This document shows, one piece after another, positions 7,480 to 15,504 of a stretch of DNA of 64,000 nucleotides. The position numbers were made by a program, and so were the translations under genes. The first letter of the stretch is position 1. Each line of letters starts with the position of its first letter. The DNA is from Nocardia arthritidis (lineage in GTDB: Bacteria; Actinomycetota; Actinomycetes; Mycobacteriales; Mycobacteriaceae): the NCBI RefSeq assembly GCF_011801145.1, contig NZ_CP046172.1, positions 6,386,001 through 6,450,000 on the forward strand, given 5' to 3'. Below the pieces are notes generated by a model. That model saw only the letters and a program-made list of their open reading frames with translations, did not search any database and had not been told where the DNA came from.

Positions 7480-7920
7480 GTGAATCGTGTCAACGGTGCG
7501 GATCTGCTCGGCTCACTCAGCTTCCGGCTCGGCGTGGTCGGCACGCGGATAACCCAGACGTTCGGCGCCCGAATCGAGGCGCTCGGCCTGACCCACAAAC
7601 AGGTCGGCGTGCTGGCCGTCGTCGACGCCGGCCCGGCCCGATCACAGCGCGAGGTGGCCGATGCGCTCGGCGTTGCTCCGAGCCTCGTCGTCACCCTCGT
7701 CGATCGCCTCGTCGCGATGGACGCACTCGTCCGCATCCAGGACCCCACCGACCGCCGCGTATACACCCTCGAACTGACCCCCCGGGGCCACGACCTACTC
7801 GCCCGCTGCGTCGAGATCGTCCACGACCTCGACCGCGACCTGCGAACCGCCCTCGACCACGACCACACCGCCGCGATCGACACGGCCCTGACCCACTTCC
7901 TGACCAGGATCCAGCCCTGA
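7480..7920 (+). CDS. MarR-family transcriptional regulator
   Basis: A 146-residue MarR protein. An N-terminal dimer helix (SLSFRLGVVGTRITQTF) precedes LGLTHKQVGVLAVVDAGPARSQREVADALGVAPSLVVTLVDRLVAMDAL, the recognition helix-turn-helix. The wing IQDPTDRRVYTLELTPRG has the DxRxxxLxLT signature that touches the DNA minor groove. The start is a GTG at 7480 without a Shine-Dalgarno sequence. It diverges from the small membrane-protein gene at 7413, its probable target. Its stop is followed at once by the 66-bp repeat block. Confidence 0.85.
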   Translation: MNRVNGADLLGSLSFRLGVVGTRITQTFGARIEALGLTHKQVGVLAVVDAGPARSQREVADALGVAPSLVVTLVDRLVAMDALVRIQDPTDRRVYTLELTPRGHDLLARCVEIVHDLDRDLRTALDHDHTAAIDTALTHFLTRIQP

Positions 7921-8116
7921 TGAGCGCTGTCGGCGAAGTCATCCTCAGGACCACGCATGGCCACAGCGAAGGCGGGGTCCGCCGAATGGGCGCAGTCGGC
8001 GACGCCGTCCAACTGACCCGCACAGCCGGAGCGAAGACGGAAGTACGCCGAATGGGCGCTGTCGGCGAAGCCGTCCGCAGACCCGCGCACGGCCGGAGCG
8101 AAGGCGGAGGTACGCC
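7920..8116. repeat. 66-bp tandem repeat, three copies, between convergent genes
   Basis: Three 66-bp units start at 7920, 7986 and 8052. Each begins ATGRGCGCWGTCGGCGA, has AGCGAAG near position 48 and ends in CGCCGA or CGCCT. Copies are about 80% identical. The block fills the gap between the MarR stop (7920) and the convergent MFS stop (8116) exactly. Being 22 codons long, it reads as a repeated peptide in both strands, but no start, family or codon signal supports expression. It may be a genus-specific intergenic repeat or a bidirectional terminator-like element. Confidence 0.8.
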
Positions 8117-9531
8117 TAGGAAGCCACGCCGGAATCGCGGGCGGGGAGCATGGCCGAGGCGGCGACCATGACCAGCGTCATGATCGCGACGCCGACGAAG
8201 ACCAGGTGTACCGCCGAGGTCAGGGCGGTGGGGGCCGGGTGGTCGGGGTCGGGGAGGTGGGCGTTGACCAGTGCGCCGAATACCGCGACGCCCACCGCGC
8301 TACCGAGGTTGCGGGCGAACATATTGGTGGAGGTCACCACGCCGCGCTCGGACCATTCGGCGCTGGACTGCGCGGCGATCAGCGTCGGCGTCGCCATGAG
8401 GCCCATGCCCATGCCGACGACGAAGCAGCCCGCCGCAACCTCGGGCAGCGTTGAACCCTTGCCCACCAACAGCAGTGCGGCCGCACCCAGGGCGGCGAGC
8501 GTGCTGCCGATCAGCGCGGTTCGGCGAAAACCTATGCGCAGGTAGACCTTTCCCGCCTGTGACGCGGACAGCGGCCAGCCGAGCGTGAGCGTGCCCGAGG
8601 TCAGACCGGCGATCAGCGCCCCGCTGCCCAGCACGCCCTGGGCGAAGGTCGGCACATAGGAGGTGAGCCCGAGCAGCACCGCGCCGACCAACAGCGACAC
8701 CAGACTGCTCGCGACGACGATGCGGCGGGTGAAAATCCACAGCGGCAGAATCGGATTCGCGGCCTGCCGCTCCACCCAGCCGAATATCGCGAGCACGGCG
8801 GCGCCGCCGACGCACAGCGCGATACCGGTCGGCGAATTCCACGCCCACGCCTGCCCGCCCTCCAGCAGCGCCAGCATGAGCGCGCCCGCGCCTACCGTCA
8901 GCAGCGCGGCGCCGAGATAGTCGATCCGGTGCCGCTGCCGGGGCGCGCTTTCGGTGAACTGCCGCACGATCATCCACGCCGCCACCGCCGCCAGCGGCAG
9001 GTTCACCAGGAAAATCCAACGCCAGCCGACGTATTCGGACAGCACACCGCCGAGCAGCGGGCCGAGCACCGAGGAGGCGGCCCATACGCTCGCCAGGTAC
9101 GCCTGCACCTTGGCCCGCTCCCGCACCGTGTAGATATCACCGGCGATGGTCATCGACATGGGGCTCACCGCGCCCGCGCCGATGCCCTGCACGGCACGAA
9201 AACCGATGAGCGCCACCATATTCGTGGCTAAACCGCACAGCATCGATCCGAGCGCGAATATCGCGATGCCGAACAGCATCACCGGCTTTCGCCCGAGCAT
9301 ATCCGCGAGCTTGCCGTAGATCGGCACGGTCACCGCCTGCGCCAGCAGGTAGATGCTGAAAAGCCAAGGGAATTGCGCGAAGCCGCCCAACTGGGTGGTG
9401 ATCGTCGGCACCGCGGTGGCGATGATGGTCGAATCCAGCGCCACCAGCGAGTTCGCCAGCATGATGGCCGCCAGGATCGGTCCGCGTTCGGAGCGCAGGC
9501 CGACCGATATGTTGGTCTGTATTGCCGTCAC
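8116..9531 (-). CDS. DHA2-type MFS multidrug exporter
   Basis: A 471-residue protein with about 14 membrane helices, the EmrB/QacA (DHA2) type of proton-drug antiporter. Motif A appears after helix 2 as GKLADMLGRKPV, and motif C in helix 5 as LASVWAASSVLGPLLGGVLSEY, the antiporter signature; motif D1 at the N-terminus is LDSTIIATAVPTI. The GTG at 9531 is chosen because AAAGGGA lies 7 nt upstream and the polar TAIQTNISVG leader then enters helix 1; the long open frame upstream to 10020 overlaps the hydrolase gene and is not family-like. It is 103 bp downstream of the dienelactone hydrolase gene and may be co-transcribed. The substrate is unknown. Confidence 0.9.
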   Translation of the reverse strand: MTAIQTNISVGLRSERGPILAAIMLANSLVALDSTIIATAVPTITTQLGGFAQFPWLFSIYLLAQAVTVPIYGKLADMLGRKPVMLFGIAIFALGSMLCGLATNMVALIGFRAVQGIGAGAVSPMSMTIAGDIYTVRERAKVQAYLASVWAASSVLGPLLGGVLSEYVGWRWIFLVNLPLAAVAAWMIVRQFTESAPRQRHRIDYLGAALLTVGAGALMLALLEGGQAWAWNSPTGIALCVGGAAVLAIFGWVERQAANPILPLWIFTRRIVVASSLVSLLVGAVLLGLTSYVPTFAQGVLGSGALIAGLTSGTLTLGWPLSASQAGKVYLRIGFRRTALIGSTLAALGAAALLLVGKGSTLPEVAAGCFVVGMGMGLMATPTLIAAQSSAEWSERGVVTSTNMFARNLGSAVGVAVFGALVNAHLPDPDHPAPTALTSAVHLVFVGVAIMTLVMVAASAMLPARDSGVAS

Positions 9532-9634
9532 CGGCAATCCCTTTCGTCGAGTTGAACCGCGCCGGATCGGACCGCCCCGCAACGTGATCGCACCCCGCTG
9601 GCGATCACGTCGGCCGGGCGGTCCGGCGAGCCGG

Positions 9635-10333
9635 TCAGCCGAGCGCGGTCCGGAGGAAGCCGATGCTGCGCCGCCAAGCCAGATCGGCATGGGCCGGGTC
9701 GTAGTTGCCCGAGCGGTTCTCCTCGTTGGCAAAGGCGTGACCGGCCGGATAGAAGTGCAGCTCCATCGTGTTGTCGGCCTGCTCGCGCAGCTGGGTGGCG
9801 AGTTGCCTTGCCGCATCCGGCGATACGGAGGTGTCGTATTCGCCGAAATGGCCCTGCACCGCGGCGCGCAGACCGGTGAAGTCGGGATTGTCACCGGCGT
9901 ACACGCCGTAATAGGACACTGCGGCAGCGATTTTCGCACCGACGGCAGCGGCCAGCGCGACGACGAATCCGCCGCCCATGCAGTAGCCGACGGCGCCGAG
10001 CGCGTCACCGGTGACGGCATCCGAGGCGAGCAGGTAGTCCACCGCGCTCGACAGCCGCGCGACGCCGCGTTCGAGCGGCAGTTCCGCCATCCATTTCCGT
10101 GCGTCGGCCGCGTTGTGGGTTACCCTGCCGCCGTAGAGATCCGGCGCGAGCGCGACGAATCCCGCTGCGGCCAAACGGTCGACGACCCCCGCGATCTGAT
10201 CGGTGAGCCCCCACCACTCCTGGATGACGATCACGCCCGGACCGTGCCCGCTCTCGGGTAAGGCCAGGTAGCCGTAACCGTGGCCGTCATCGGTCGGGAA
10301 GGTGACGTTCTGCCGGAATGTCGCGGTGCTCAT
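9635..10333 (-). CDS. Dienelactone hydrolase family protein
   Basis: A 232-residue alpha/beta hydrolase. The nucleophile elbow is GYCMGGGF, the Cys-type elbow of dienelactone hydrolases rather than a Ser elbow. QEWWGLTDQI is the family's N-terminal Trp-rich motif, and the catalytic Asp and His fall in FGEYDTSVSPD and YPAGHAFAN. Such enzymes open cyclic lactones or esters in aromatic-acid breakdown; physiological substrates are often unknown. Its ATG overlaps the stop of the acetyltransferase gene (ATGA), which indicates translational coupling within the run of genes from 12713 downwards. Confidence 0.85.
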   Translation of the reverse strand: MSTATFRQNVTFPTDDGHGYGYLALPESGHGPGVIVIQEWWGLTDQIAGVVDRLAAAGFVALAPDLYGGRVTHNAADARKWMAELPLERGVARLSSAVDYLLASDAVTGDALGAVGYCMGGGFVVALAAAVGAKIAAAVSYYGVYAGDNPDFTGLRAAVQGHFGEYDTSVSPDAARQLATQLREQADNTMELHFYPAGHAFANEENRSGNYDPAHADLAWRRSIGFLRTALG

Positions 10334-10827
10334 CGAGTCGGATTCCTTTCGTCGTAGCCGGTCGGCCGCGGATCGAGTAGTCCGCTGCGGATTGCGATTT
10401 CGGTGTCGTGCCAGATGGCCATGGCCGTGGTCATCGGCAGGAAGCCCAGCCGCCGGTAGAAGTCCTCGGTGCCGGGGTTGGCGTAGAGGAGGATCTTCTT
10501 GTGTCCTCGGCAGCGCTGGATCAAGCGGGTGATGATGCCCGCGCCCAGCCCGTTTCCTTGATGGCCGGGATGGACCGCGACGTCGGCGATATACGCGCAG
10601 TCCAACCCGTCGGCCAGCACTCGCCCGGCCCCTACGAGGTCGTCGGCCGAGTAGACGAAGCAGGCGAACATGCTGTTGCCGAAGACTTTTCGCAGCCGAT
10701 CCGGTGGCTTGTCGCCGAGCGGCGCGATGCAGTAGAGGTGTGAAAGCTCGGCCAGATCGACGCCCGCCACCTCATCGACCCACGAATAGCCTTGCGCACC
10801 AACATTTTCGGACGTCACGTCAGACAT
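10330..10827 (-). CDS. GNAT-family N-acetyltransferase
   Basis: A 165-residue acetyltransferase. Motif A, the acetyl-CoA pyrophosphate loop, is VAVHPGHQGNGLGAGIITRL, matching Q/RxxGxG/A. Motif B is ILLYANPGTEDFYRRLGFLPM with the usual Phe-Tyr. Residues 30-80 carry an acceptor-binding part with LADGLDCAYIADV leading into beta4. Its ATG at 10827 overlaps the MFS stop by 8 nt and its stop overlaps the hydrolase start, so it sits inside a translationally coupled operon. The acceptor is unknown; a drug or amine is plausible beside an exporter. Confidence 0.85.
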   Translation of the reverse strand: MSDVTSENVGAQGYSWVDEVAGVDLAELSHLYCIAPLGDKPPDRLRKVFGNSMFACFVYSADDLVGAGRVLADGLDCAYIADVAVHPGHQGNGLGAGIITRLIQRCRGHKKILLYANPGTEDFYRRLGFLPMTTAMAIWHDTEIAIRSGLLDPRPTGYDERNPTR

Positions 10828-12040
10828 CGGCCGCGACTCGATCGTCCGCCTGACTCGTCTGCTCACTCGCATTCCGGCCGAAGGCGAGGGTGAGAGCCAC
10901 CGCGGCCGCGGTGAGTGCGACGCCGAGCCAGATCGCGCTTCTGATGCCGAGATGGTCGGCGAACAGCCCGCCGACGAGCGCGCCCAAGGCGATCGACAGG
11001 TTGTAGCCGAGGGTGTTGATGGACATCGCGGCTTCGAAGGCGTCGGGTGCGGCGGCGAGGGTCAGGTTGACCTGGCAGAGGTTGGCCGCGCCCAAGGCGA
11101 TACCCCAAACGGCCATGCAGACAACGGCTCCGGCGGGTGTGTGGCCGATCGTGAGCAGGAGCGTCAACGACAGCGCCAGCCCCGCGCAGGCGACCATGAA
11201 TCCGGCTCGCGGATTCGTCTTCACGACGTGCCCGGCGAGGAAATTGCCTGCCGCACCGCCGATTCCGAAGACGATCAGCAGACCGGTGATGAATCCGGGC
11301 GAGGCGGAATCGGCCCGTTCCAGGAACGGGCGAACGTAGGTGTACGCGGCGAAATGCCCGAATACGTAAAGGATTACGGTGAACATCACATTCCGCAGCC
11401 GCACGTTCCCGATCGGCAGCGCGAACACTTCCCGCACCGATACCGCGTTATCGGACGGCAGCGACGGAATCGTGACGAGGACCAGCACCAGTACCACCAC
11501 CGCGAGGGCACTCCAGATGAGAAACGTTGTGCGCCAACTCGTCAGGCCGCCGATGAAGGTGCCGAGCGGAATTCCGACAACGGTGCCGATCGAGATACCC
11601 GACAGTGCGATCGCGACCGCCCGGTTCGCGTGCCGCTCCGGAACCAGCCGCATGGCCATGCTCACGCCGATGGCCCAGAACATGCCGTGCGCGAAACCCA
11701 TGATCAACCGGGTGACCAGGGCGAGCGGAAAGCTCGGCGACGCGGTGATGATCAGATTTCCGAGCGCCAGGATCGCCAGCAGCAGCGCAAGCAGCGCACG
11801 GCGATCGACCCGCCGGGTCCAGCCGACCAGGAACGGCACCCCCAAACCGGCCGAGATGCCGAAGAGCGTGACGATCAGCCCGGTGGTGCCGACGCTGACG
11901 CCGAGGCTCGAGCTCATCGGGGTGAGCAGGCCGACGGGCATCAACTCGGTGGTGACGAAGGTGAACAAGCTTGCGGTGATGACCGCGACGCCCAGCCATG
12001 ACCGCAGCGGCGAGAGCGAATGCTCGGTGTTGGTTGACAT
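10820..12040 (-). CDS. MFS exporter of the sugar-efflux / chloramphenicol-resistance (DHA1) type
   Basis: A 406-residue, 12-helix transporter. Helix 1 carries FVTTELMPVGLLTPMSSSLG, the signature of the AraJ/SotB/PbuE-type DHA1 group, and LVGWTRRVDRRALL is motif A. Helix 5 has SGISIGTVVGIPLGTFIG, the family motif C. These proteins export sugars, nucleosides or small drugs. The ATG at 12040 has GGAAAG upstream; the open frame to 12178 overlaps the nitroreductase-like gene. It lies 28 bp after that gene and overlaps the acetyltransferase gene downstream. Confidence 0.88.
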   Translation of the reverse strand: MSTNTEHSLSPLRSWLGVAVITASLFTFVTTELMPVGLLTPMSSSLGVSVGTTGLIVTLFGISAGLGVPFLVGWTRRVDRRALLALLLAILALGNLIITASPSFPLALVTRLIMGFAHGMFWAIGVSMAMRLVPERHANRAVAIALSGISIGTVVGIPLGTFIGGLTSWRTTFLIWSALAVVVLVLVLVTIPSLPSDNAVSVREVFALPIGNVRLRNVMFTVILYVFGHFAAYTYVRPFLERADSASPGFITGLLIVFGIGGAAGNFLAGHVVKTNPRAGFMVACAGLALSLTLLLTIGHTPAGAVVCMAVWGIALGAANLCQVNLTLAAAPDAFEAAMSINTLGYNLSIALGALVGGLFADHLGIRSAIWLGVALTAAAVALTLAFGRNASEQTSQADDRVAADV

Positions 12041-12068
12041 CTTTCCTCTCCGACTCTTGGAATGCGCG

Positions 12069-12713
12069 TTACGCCGCGTGGAACTGGGGATCCCGGTTCC
12101 GGGCGCGCTTGAGTTCGAAGAAGCCGTCGGTGCCCGCGATGGCGAGTACGCCGTCCCACAGCCGGCCCGCGGCCGCACCGCGCGGCGCGGGCGAGATCAC
12201 CGGGCCGAAGAAGGCGATCGGTTCGCCGCCGGGCGTCGGCACGTGAATGACGGGAGTGCCGACCGCGTCACCGACGAGGTCCATGCCCGCGTGGTGGCTC
12301 GCGCGCAGCGCCTCGTCGTAGTCGGTCACGTCCGCCGCCTCGGCGAGATCGCCGGGCAGGCCGACGTCGCTCAGCGCGGCGCGGATCATATCGCCGCCGA
12401 GTCCGGCCTGCCGCTGATGAATTCGGGTTCCCATGGCCAGGTAGAGCGGCCGCAATGCCGCCGCGCCGTACCGCTGTTCGGCGGCGATGCAGACCCGGAC
12501 GCATCCCCAGCCCTCGATCTGCCCCCTGCGGTACTTCTCCGGCAGTTCCCTGCCGTCGTTCAGCACGGACAGGCTCATCACGTGGAAGCGGGTTTCGATG
12601 GGCCGCACCCGCTCGACCTCGAGCAGCCATTGCGTGGCGATCCACGCCCACGGGCAACGCGGGTCGAACCACATGTCGATCGTGGCGGCCTGATCAGATG
12701 AAGCGTCGATCAC
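12069..12713 (-). CDS. DsbA-family protein resembling mycothiol-dependent nitroreductase (Rv2466c type)
   Basis: A 214-residue thioredoxin-fold protein with no signal peptide. It matches the Rv2466c family along its length: FDPRCPWAWI (active site at C20), ETRFHVMSLSVLN, YRRGQIEGWGCVRV, SHHAGMDLVGD, GTPVIHV and AFFGPVIS. In that family the enzyme uses mycothiol to reduce nitro compounds and disulfides under oxidative stress. Here the active site reads CPWA, so the nucleophilic Cys is kept and the resolving Cys is absent; a monothiol mechanism with mycothiol is implied. It is the first gene of the run down to the hydrolase at 9635. Confidence 0.85.
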   Translation of the reverse strand: MIDASSDQAATIDMWFDPRCPWAWIATQWLLEVERVRPIETRFHVMSLSVLNDGRELPEKYRRGQIEGWGCVRVCIAAEQRYGAAALRPLYLAMGTRIHQRQAGLGGDMIRAALSDVGLPGDLAEAADVTDYDEALRASHHAGMDLVGDAVGTPVIHVPTPGGEPIAFFGPVISPAPRGAAAGRLWDGVLAIAGTDGFFELKRARNRDPQFHAA

Positions 12714-12732
12714 TTCGGAAATCCTTTGCGCT

Positions 12733-12760
12733 GCGAAACTTTTGGCTTTCGAAGTTTCGC
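12733..12760. promoter_or_regulatory. Perfect 9-bp inverted repeat upstream of the nitroreductase-like operon
   Basis: GCGAAACTT (12733-12741) and AAGTTTCGC (12752-12760) are exact inverted copies 10 bp apart, starting 20 bp before the ATG at 12713. Spacing and symmetry suit a dimeric repressor or activator; the regulator is not identified and no regulator gene is adjacent. Confidence 0.45.
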
Positions 12761-12797
12761 CCGCATCGGATCAATGAGTCCAACACATGTTTGTCAT

Positions 12798-12826
12798 CTC
12801 ATCAATCATCTTCAGAGATTGATGAG
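12798..12826. terminator. Hairpin at the end of the tail operon
   Basis: CTCATCAATC (12798-12807) and GATTGATGAG (12817-12826) pair perfectly over 10 bp with a 9-nt loop. The stem contains the stop codon of the lysin gene (12802-12804). There is no run of T on either side, as is common for terminators in high-GC actinomycetes. Confidence 0.55.
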
Positions 12827-13461
12827 CTCGCCTGCTCGTCCGCGCCGATGCCGCACAGCGCGGCGAAATCCTCCGGCGACAGCCCGTCGGCGGAGTTCAT
12901 ATCGCAATTGCCGAACGGCGGACAGCCCTCGGGCAGCCCGCCGCCGTAGCCGGAACCGTCGGTGTACTGGTGGGCGATCTGTCCGGGCAGCCGCGGATCG
13001 TGGCCGTAGCCCGCGCCGATGAGTCGCAGGCCCTCGGGCCGATCGCCCCACATGCCGAACAGATCGCCCCGGTTCGCGTAGCCGATCACCCGGCGCCGAT
13101 CGCCGAGCCAATCCGCCAAATGCCAATAGGCCCTGTTGATTCCGTCCGACTGGTCGCCGCCGGGATTCCCGCCGGATTCGACATCGATCATGGTGATCAT
13201 GCGCGGATGCGGACCCGCCGCCGCGAGCACCATGTCCTGATGGGTGCGCGCGGTGTCGAGCCAGTTGGGCCGCCAATATAGATAGACGATGAAGCAGGCC
13301 AGCCGTCCCGAATCCGCCGCCCCGGTGGCCCAGGCGTAGTTGGCGGCGAAATTCGGATCCTGGAAGGTGCCGTCGTTGGAACGGAAGCTCAGGATGCGGT
13401 ACGGGTACGAATCATCCACCGGCGCTTGGAAATACGAGACATCGGCGAAGAGGGTGTCCAC
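12802..13461 (-). CDS. GH25-type muramidase-like lysin at the end of the tail operon
   Basis: A 219-residue protein with GH25 lysozyme landmarks: DVSYFQAPV at the N-terminus (first catalytic-face Asp), MITMIDVESGG (D-x-E at strand 4) and a C-terminal HQYTDGSGYGG then NCDMNSADG, as in fold-type Q.t..G.....D.N. GH25 enzymes cut the MurNAc-GlcNAc bond of peptidoglycan. There is no signal peptide, so release would need a holin or delivery by the tail; no holin is visible. A GTG start at 13461, 5 bp after the previous stop, gives the best N-terminus. It is the last gene of the tail operon. Confidence 0.6.
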   Translation of the reverse strand: MDTLFADVSYFQAPVDDSYPYRILSFRSNDGTFQDPNFAANYAWATGAADSGRLACFIVYLYWRPNWLDTARTHQDMVLAAAGPHPRMITMIDVESGGNPGGDQSDGINRAYWHLADWLGDRRRVIGYANRGDLFGMWGDRPEGLRLIGAGYGHDPRLPGQIAHQYTDGSGYGGGLPEGCPPFGNCDMNSADGLSPEDFAALCGIGADEQASSSISEDD

Positions 13462-13466
13462 GGTGG

Positions 13467-13886
13467 TCAGTGCTTTCGCGCACCGGGAACCGGCAGGCAG
13501 GTGGTGACGTTCAAGGTCAGTTCGGCGGGATCGATATCGCCCGCCCTCGGCATCAGCGCCTTGGTGACATGCCAGAAGTCCCACTGCCCCTGGGGAATCG
13601 TCTTGCAGAAATCCTTGCCGTCCGCATCCCGGACATTGGCGTACCAGTCGTTCTCGGCCCCGTGGTACCACAGCGGGATGACGGTGACGCTGTCGGTGGG
13701 CGGGCAGGTCTTCCAATAGACGTAGAACCCGTCCTGGTGATCCGTCTCCATGGATAGACCGCAGGGCGGGTCGGGATCGGCGGGGCGTCCCGGAACGGTG
13801 GGTGACGGCGCGGCCTGACTCGTCGCGGGGATCACCGCCGCACCGACCGCGACGGCGAGCACCGCGGTGATCTTGCGAATACGCAT
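13467..13886 (-). CDS. Small secreted protein inside the tail operon
   Basis: A 139-residue protein with a classical Sec signal peptide (MRIRKITAVLAVAVGAAVIPATSQAAP, cleavage near residue 26). The mature part has a Pro-rich start, three cysteines (PPCGLSM, WKTCPP, DFCKTI) plus one near the end, and several Trp/Tyr. I do not recognise a family. A host-type secreted protein lodged between phage tail genes is odd; it may be a host-acquired or domestication-related function. Spacing to the neighbours is 5 and 15 bp, so it belongs to the operon. Confidence 0.6.
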   Translation of the reverse strand: MRIRKITAVLAVAVGAAVIPATSQAAPSPTVPGRPADPDPPCGLSMETDHQDGFYVYWKTCPPTDSVTVIPLWYHGAENDWYANVRDADGKDFCKTIPQGQWDFWHVTKALMPRAGDIDPAELTLNVTTCLPVPGARKH

Positions 13887-13901
13887 GGTAGAGAATGCCT
13901 T

Positions 13902-14354
13902 TCAGATTTGATATTGCACCGCGCCCAGGACGGCGGCGTAGACGATTCCGGTGCCCCCGGTTCGCCGATAACGCAGCGACACCCGAGATCTGGCGCCGGT
14001 AAGCGGAAAAGGACCGCGCCGCACCACATTCGGACCCGGTTTGCACAACCAATCGGCGACCACGGTCGAAGAGCCCGAGCTCTCCAGCACGATCTGGCCC
14101 TCCCCCGTCGTACCCGGATCGCAGCCGTCCGAGGTGGTTATTTCCAAGCCGGTGTGGGTGACGACCAGGTCGGCCATCCACACCGTTTCGAAGGCGGCAC
14201 TTGTGACGACGGGCGCGTCCTGTTGGCGCGTCCGCACGAACTGCACCGCCACCGCGACGGCACCGGCGTCCGACCGCTTGCGCAGTTCGGCCACCTCCCG
14301 GCGCAGCGCGGCGATCTCGTCGACCAGATTCGTCGGCTGGTTGATCGGCGCCAT
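13902..14354 (-). CDS. Phage tail-operon protein with N-terminal coiled coil
   Basis: A 150-residue protein. Residues about 8-28 (LVDEIAALRREVAELRKRSD) form a short heptad coiled coil typical of trimerising structural proteins. The remaining 120 residues are beta-rich (ETVWMADLVVTHTGLEITTS, STVVADWLC, SRVSLRYRR). The layout suits a small tail-tip or fibre-associated trimer, but there is no recognised family. Its start lies immediately after the hub gene stop at 14355, so the two are co-translated. Confidence 0.6.
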   Translation of the reverse strand: MAPINQPTNLVDEIAALRREVAELRKRSDAGAVAVAVQFVRTRQQDAPVVTSAAFETVWMADLVVTHTGLEITTSDGCDPGTTGEGQIVLESSGSSTVVADWLCKPGPNVVRRGPFPLTGARSRVSLRYRRTGGTGIVYAAVLGAVQYQI

Positions 14355-15503
14355 TCAGATCGCCTCCTCGATCAGCGAATTCATCGTGAACGTCACCTGG
14401 TCGTCACCGTGATCGCCGACCACGACCTCGATGCCGACGATGCGCATGACGGCGTCGATTCCGTTGGTGTGGAAGGCATCCCGGATGATCACCCGGGCCT
14501 GGTCACCCACCTGGACCTCCGAGAGACGCGGCGGCAGTCCGCTGTGCACCGCCAGCGTCGGCAGCGCGACCGGAAGCCGGCCTGCCTGTAGATCGGCGGC
14601 GGCATACGACCGGAGTTCGCCGAATCCGGAGACGGAGGTGTACCCGTGCTCGGTCTCCAACAGCGGCCAGCCGGACCGGTATCGGTCGGCGTCTTCGGCG
14701 ACGGCGATGAGCAATTGCTGGCCGGTCCCGGCTCCGGTGGCGAAGGTGCGGGTCGCCATCCTGGTCGCGTCCGATGGCCAGGTGTAGCCGGTCATATTGC
14801 CGCCGTACTCCCAGACGTGTGCCGTGGTGGTCGCGCCGAGCCGGGGCGCACCGAGACGCAGCAGCCGCGTCGGCCGACCGCCGCCGTCGATGGGACCGGC
14901 ATCGAACATCAGGTCCGGCCCATCCTTCAACTGCGACAGTCGACGCAGCGCGTCGCCGACGCTGACGTTCTGGTAGCCGTAATAGGTGACGCTGCGCGGG
15001 AACATGGACGCCCCGGATTCGGCTACGGCGATGCCGATATCGCCGCCGGGGTGTCCGGCCGCCAGCGTGAGCAGGTTTCGGACGATCAGGTTCTGGTCGA
15101 CGCCGATCCATTGAACCGGCTGCAGTTGGGCGATGTAGTGCGGGCAGTCGTATTTCTCCGGCGACAGCTTCGGCAGCACCTTGCGGTGGTCGAAATACGA
15201 CCAGAAATCCCCGCAGCCCAAGGTGATTCGATGTGCGGCCGAATCGTATCTGCGGGTCCAGATCAGCCCCGCCCAGACCGGGACGTCGTCGCGCAGCACG
15301 TAGAGCACCCGGCGGCCCGGCGTGGTCAGGTCGTGCGGGTCGATACCGTCCGACCGGGCCGCGCCCACGTTGAGCGACGCGGTCAATTGTCCTGTGGCGC
15401 AAAGCTTCTTGGAATAGCGGACCCCGGTCAACTGCGCTTCGGCCAGGATCTGATTGGTCATCAGATCGCAGATCAGATATGTATGAACCGAGGCCACCGA
15501 CAT
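14355..15503 (-). CDS. Siphophage tail hub / minor tail protein (ReqiPepy6 gp37-like)
   Basis: A 382-residue protein resembling the gp37-like minor tail proteins of Rhodococcus-type siphophages: an N-terminal CDLMTNQILAEAQLTGVRYSKKLCATGQLTASLNV, then an internal VWAGLIWTRRYDSAAHRITLGCGDFWSYF. These proteins form the hub-like ring below the distal tail protein and start the baseplate. It follows the fibre-like gene by one nucleotide. Assignment is by general pattern and operon position; the exact subfamily is not certain. Confidence 0.7.
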   Translation of the reverse strand: MSVASVHTYLICDLMTNQILAEAQLTGVRYSKKLCATGQLTASLNVGAARSDGIDPHDLTTPGRRVLYVLRDDVPVWAGLIWTRRYDSAAHRITLGCGDFWSYFDHRKVLPKLSPEKYDCPHYIAQLQPVQWIGVDQNLIVRNLLTLAAGHPGGDIGIAVAESGASMFPRSVTYYGYQNVSVGDALRRLSQLKDGPDLMFDAGPIDGGGRPTRLLRLGAPRLGATTTAHVWEYGGNMTGYTWPSDATRMATRTFATGAGTGQQLLIAVAEDADRYRSGWPLLETEHGYTSVSGFGELRSYAAADLQAGRLPVALPTLAVHSGLPPRLSEVQVGDQARVIIRDAFHTNGIDAVMRIVGIEVVVGDHGDDQVTFTMNSLIEEAI

Positions 15504-15504
15504 G

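Noticed and set aside
7920..8116. Possible repeat-peptide gene in the 66-bp array
   Set aside because: No start with a ribosome site and no known family; tandem DNA repeat explains the open frame.
9532..10020. Upstream extension of the MFS open frame
   Set aside because: Overlaps the dienelactone hydrolase gene and has no membrane-protein character; GTG 9531 has a good ribosome site.
12802..14181. Full 459-codon minus-strand frame containing the lysin
   Set aside because: Only the part from 13461 has family similarity; the upstream part overlaps two other tail genes in another frame.
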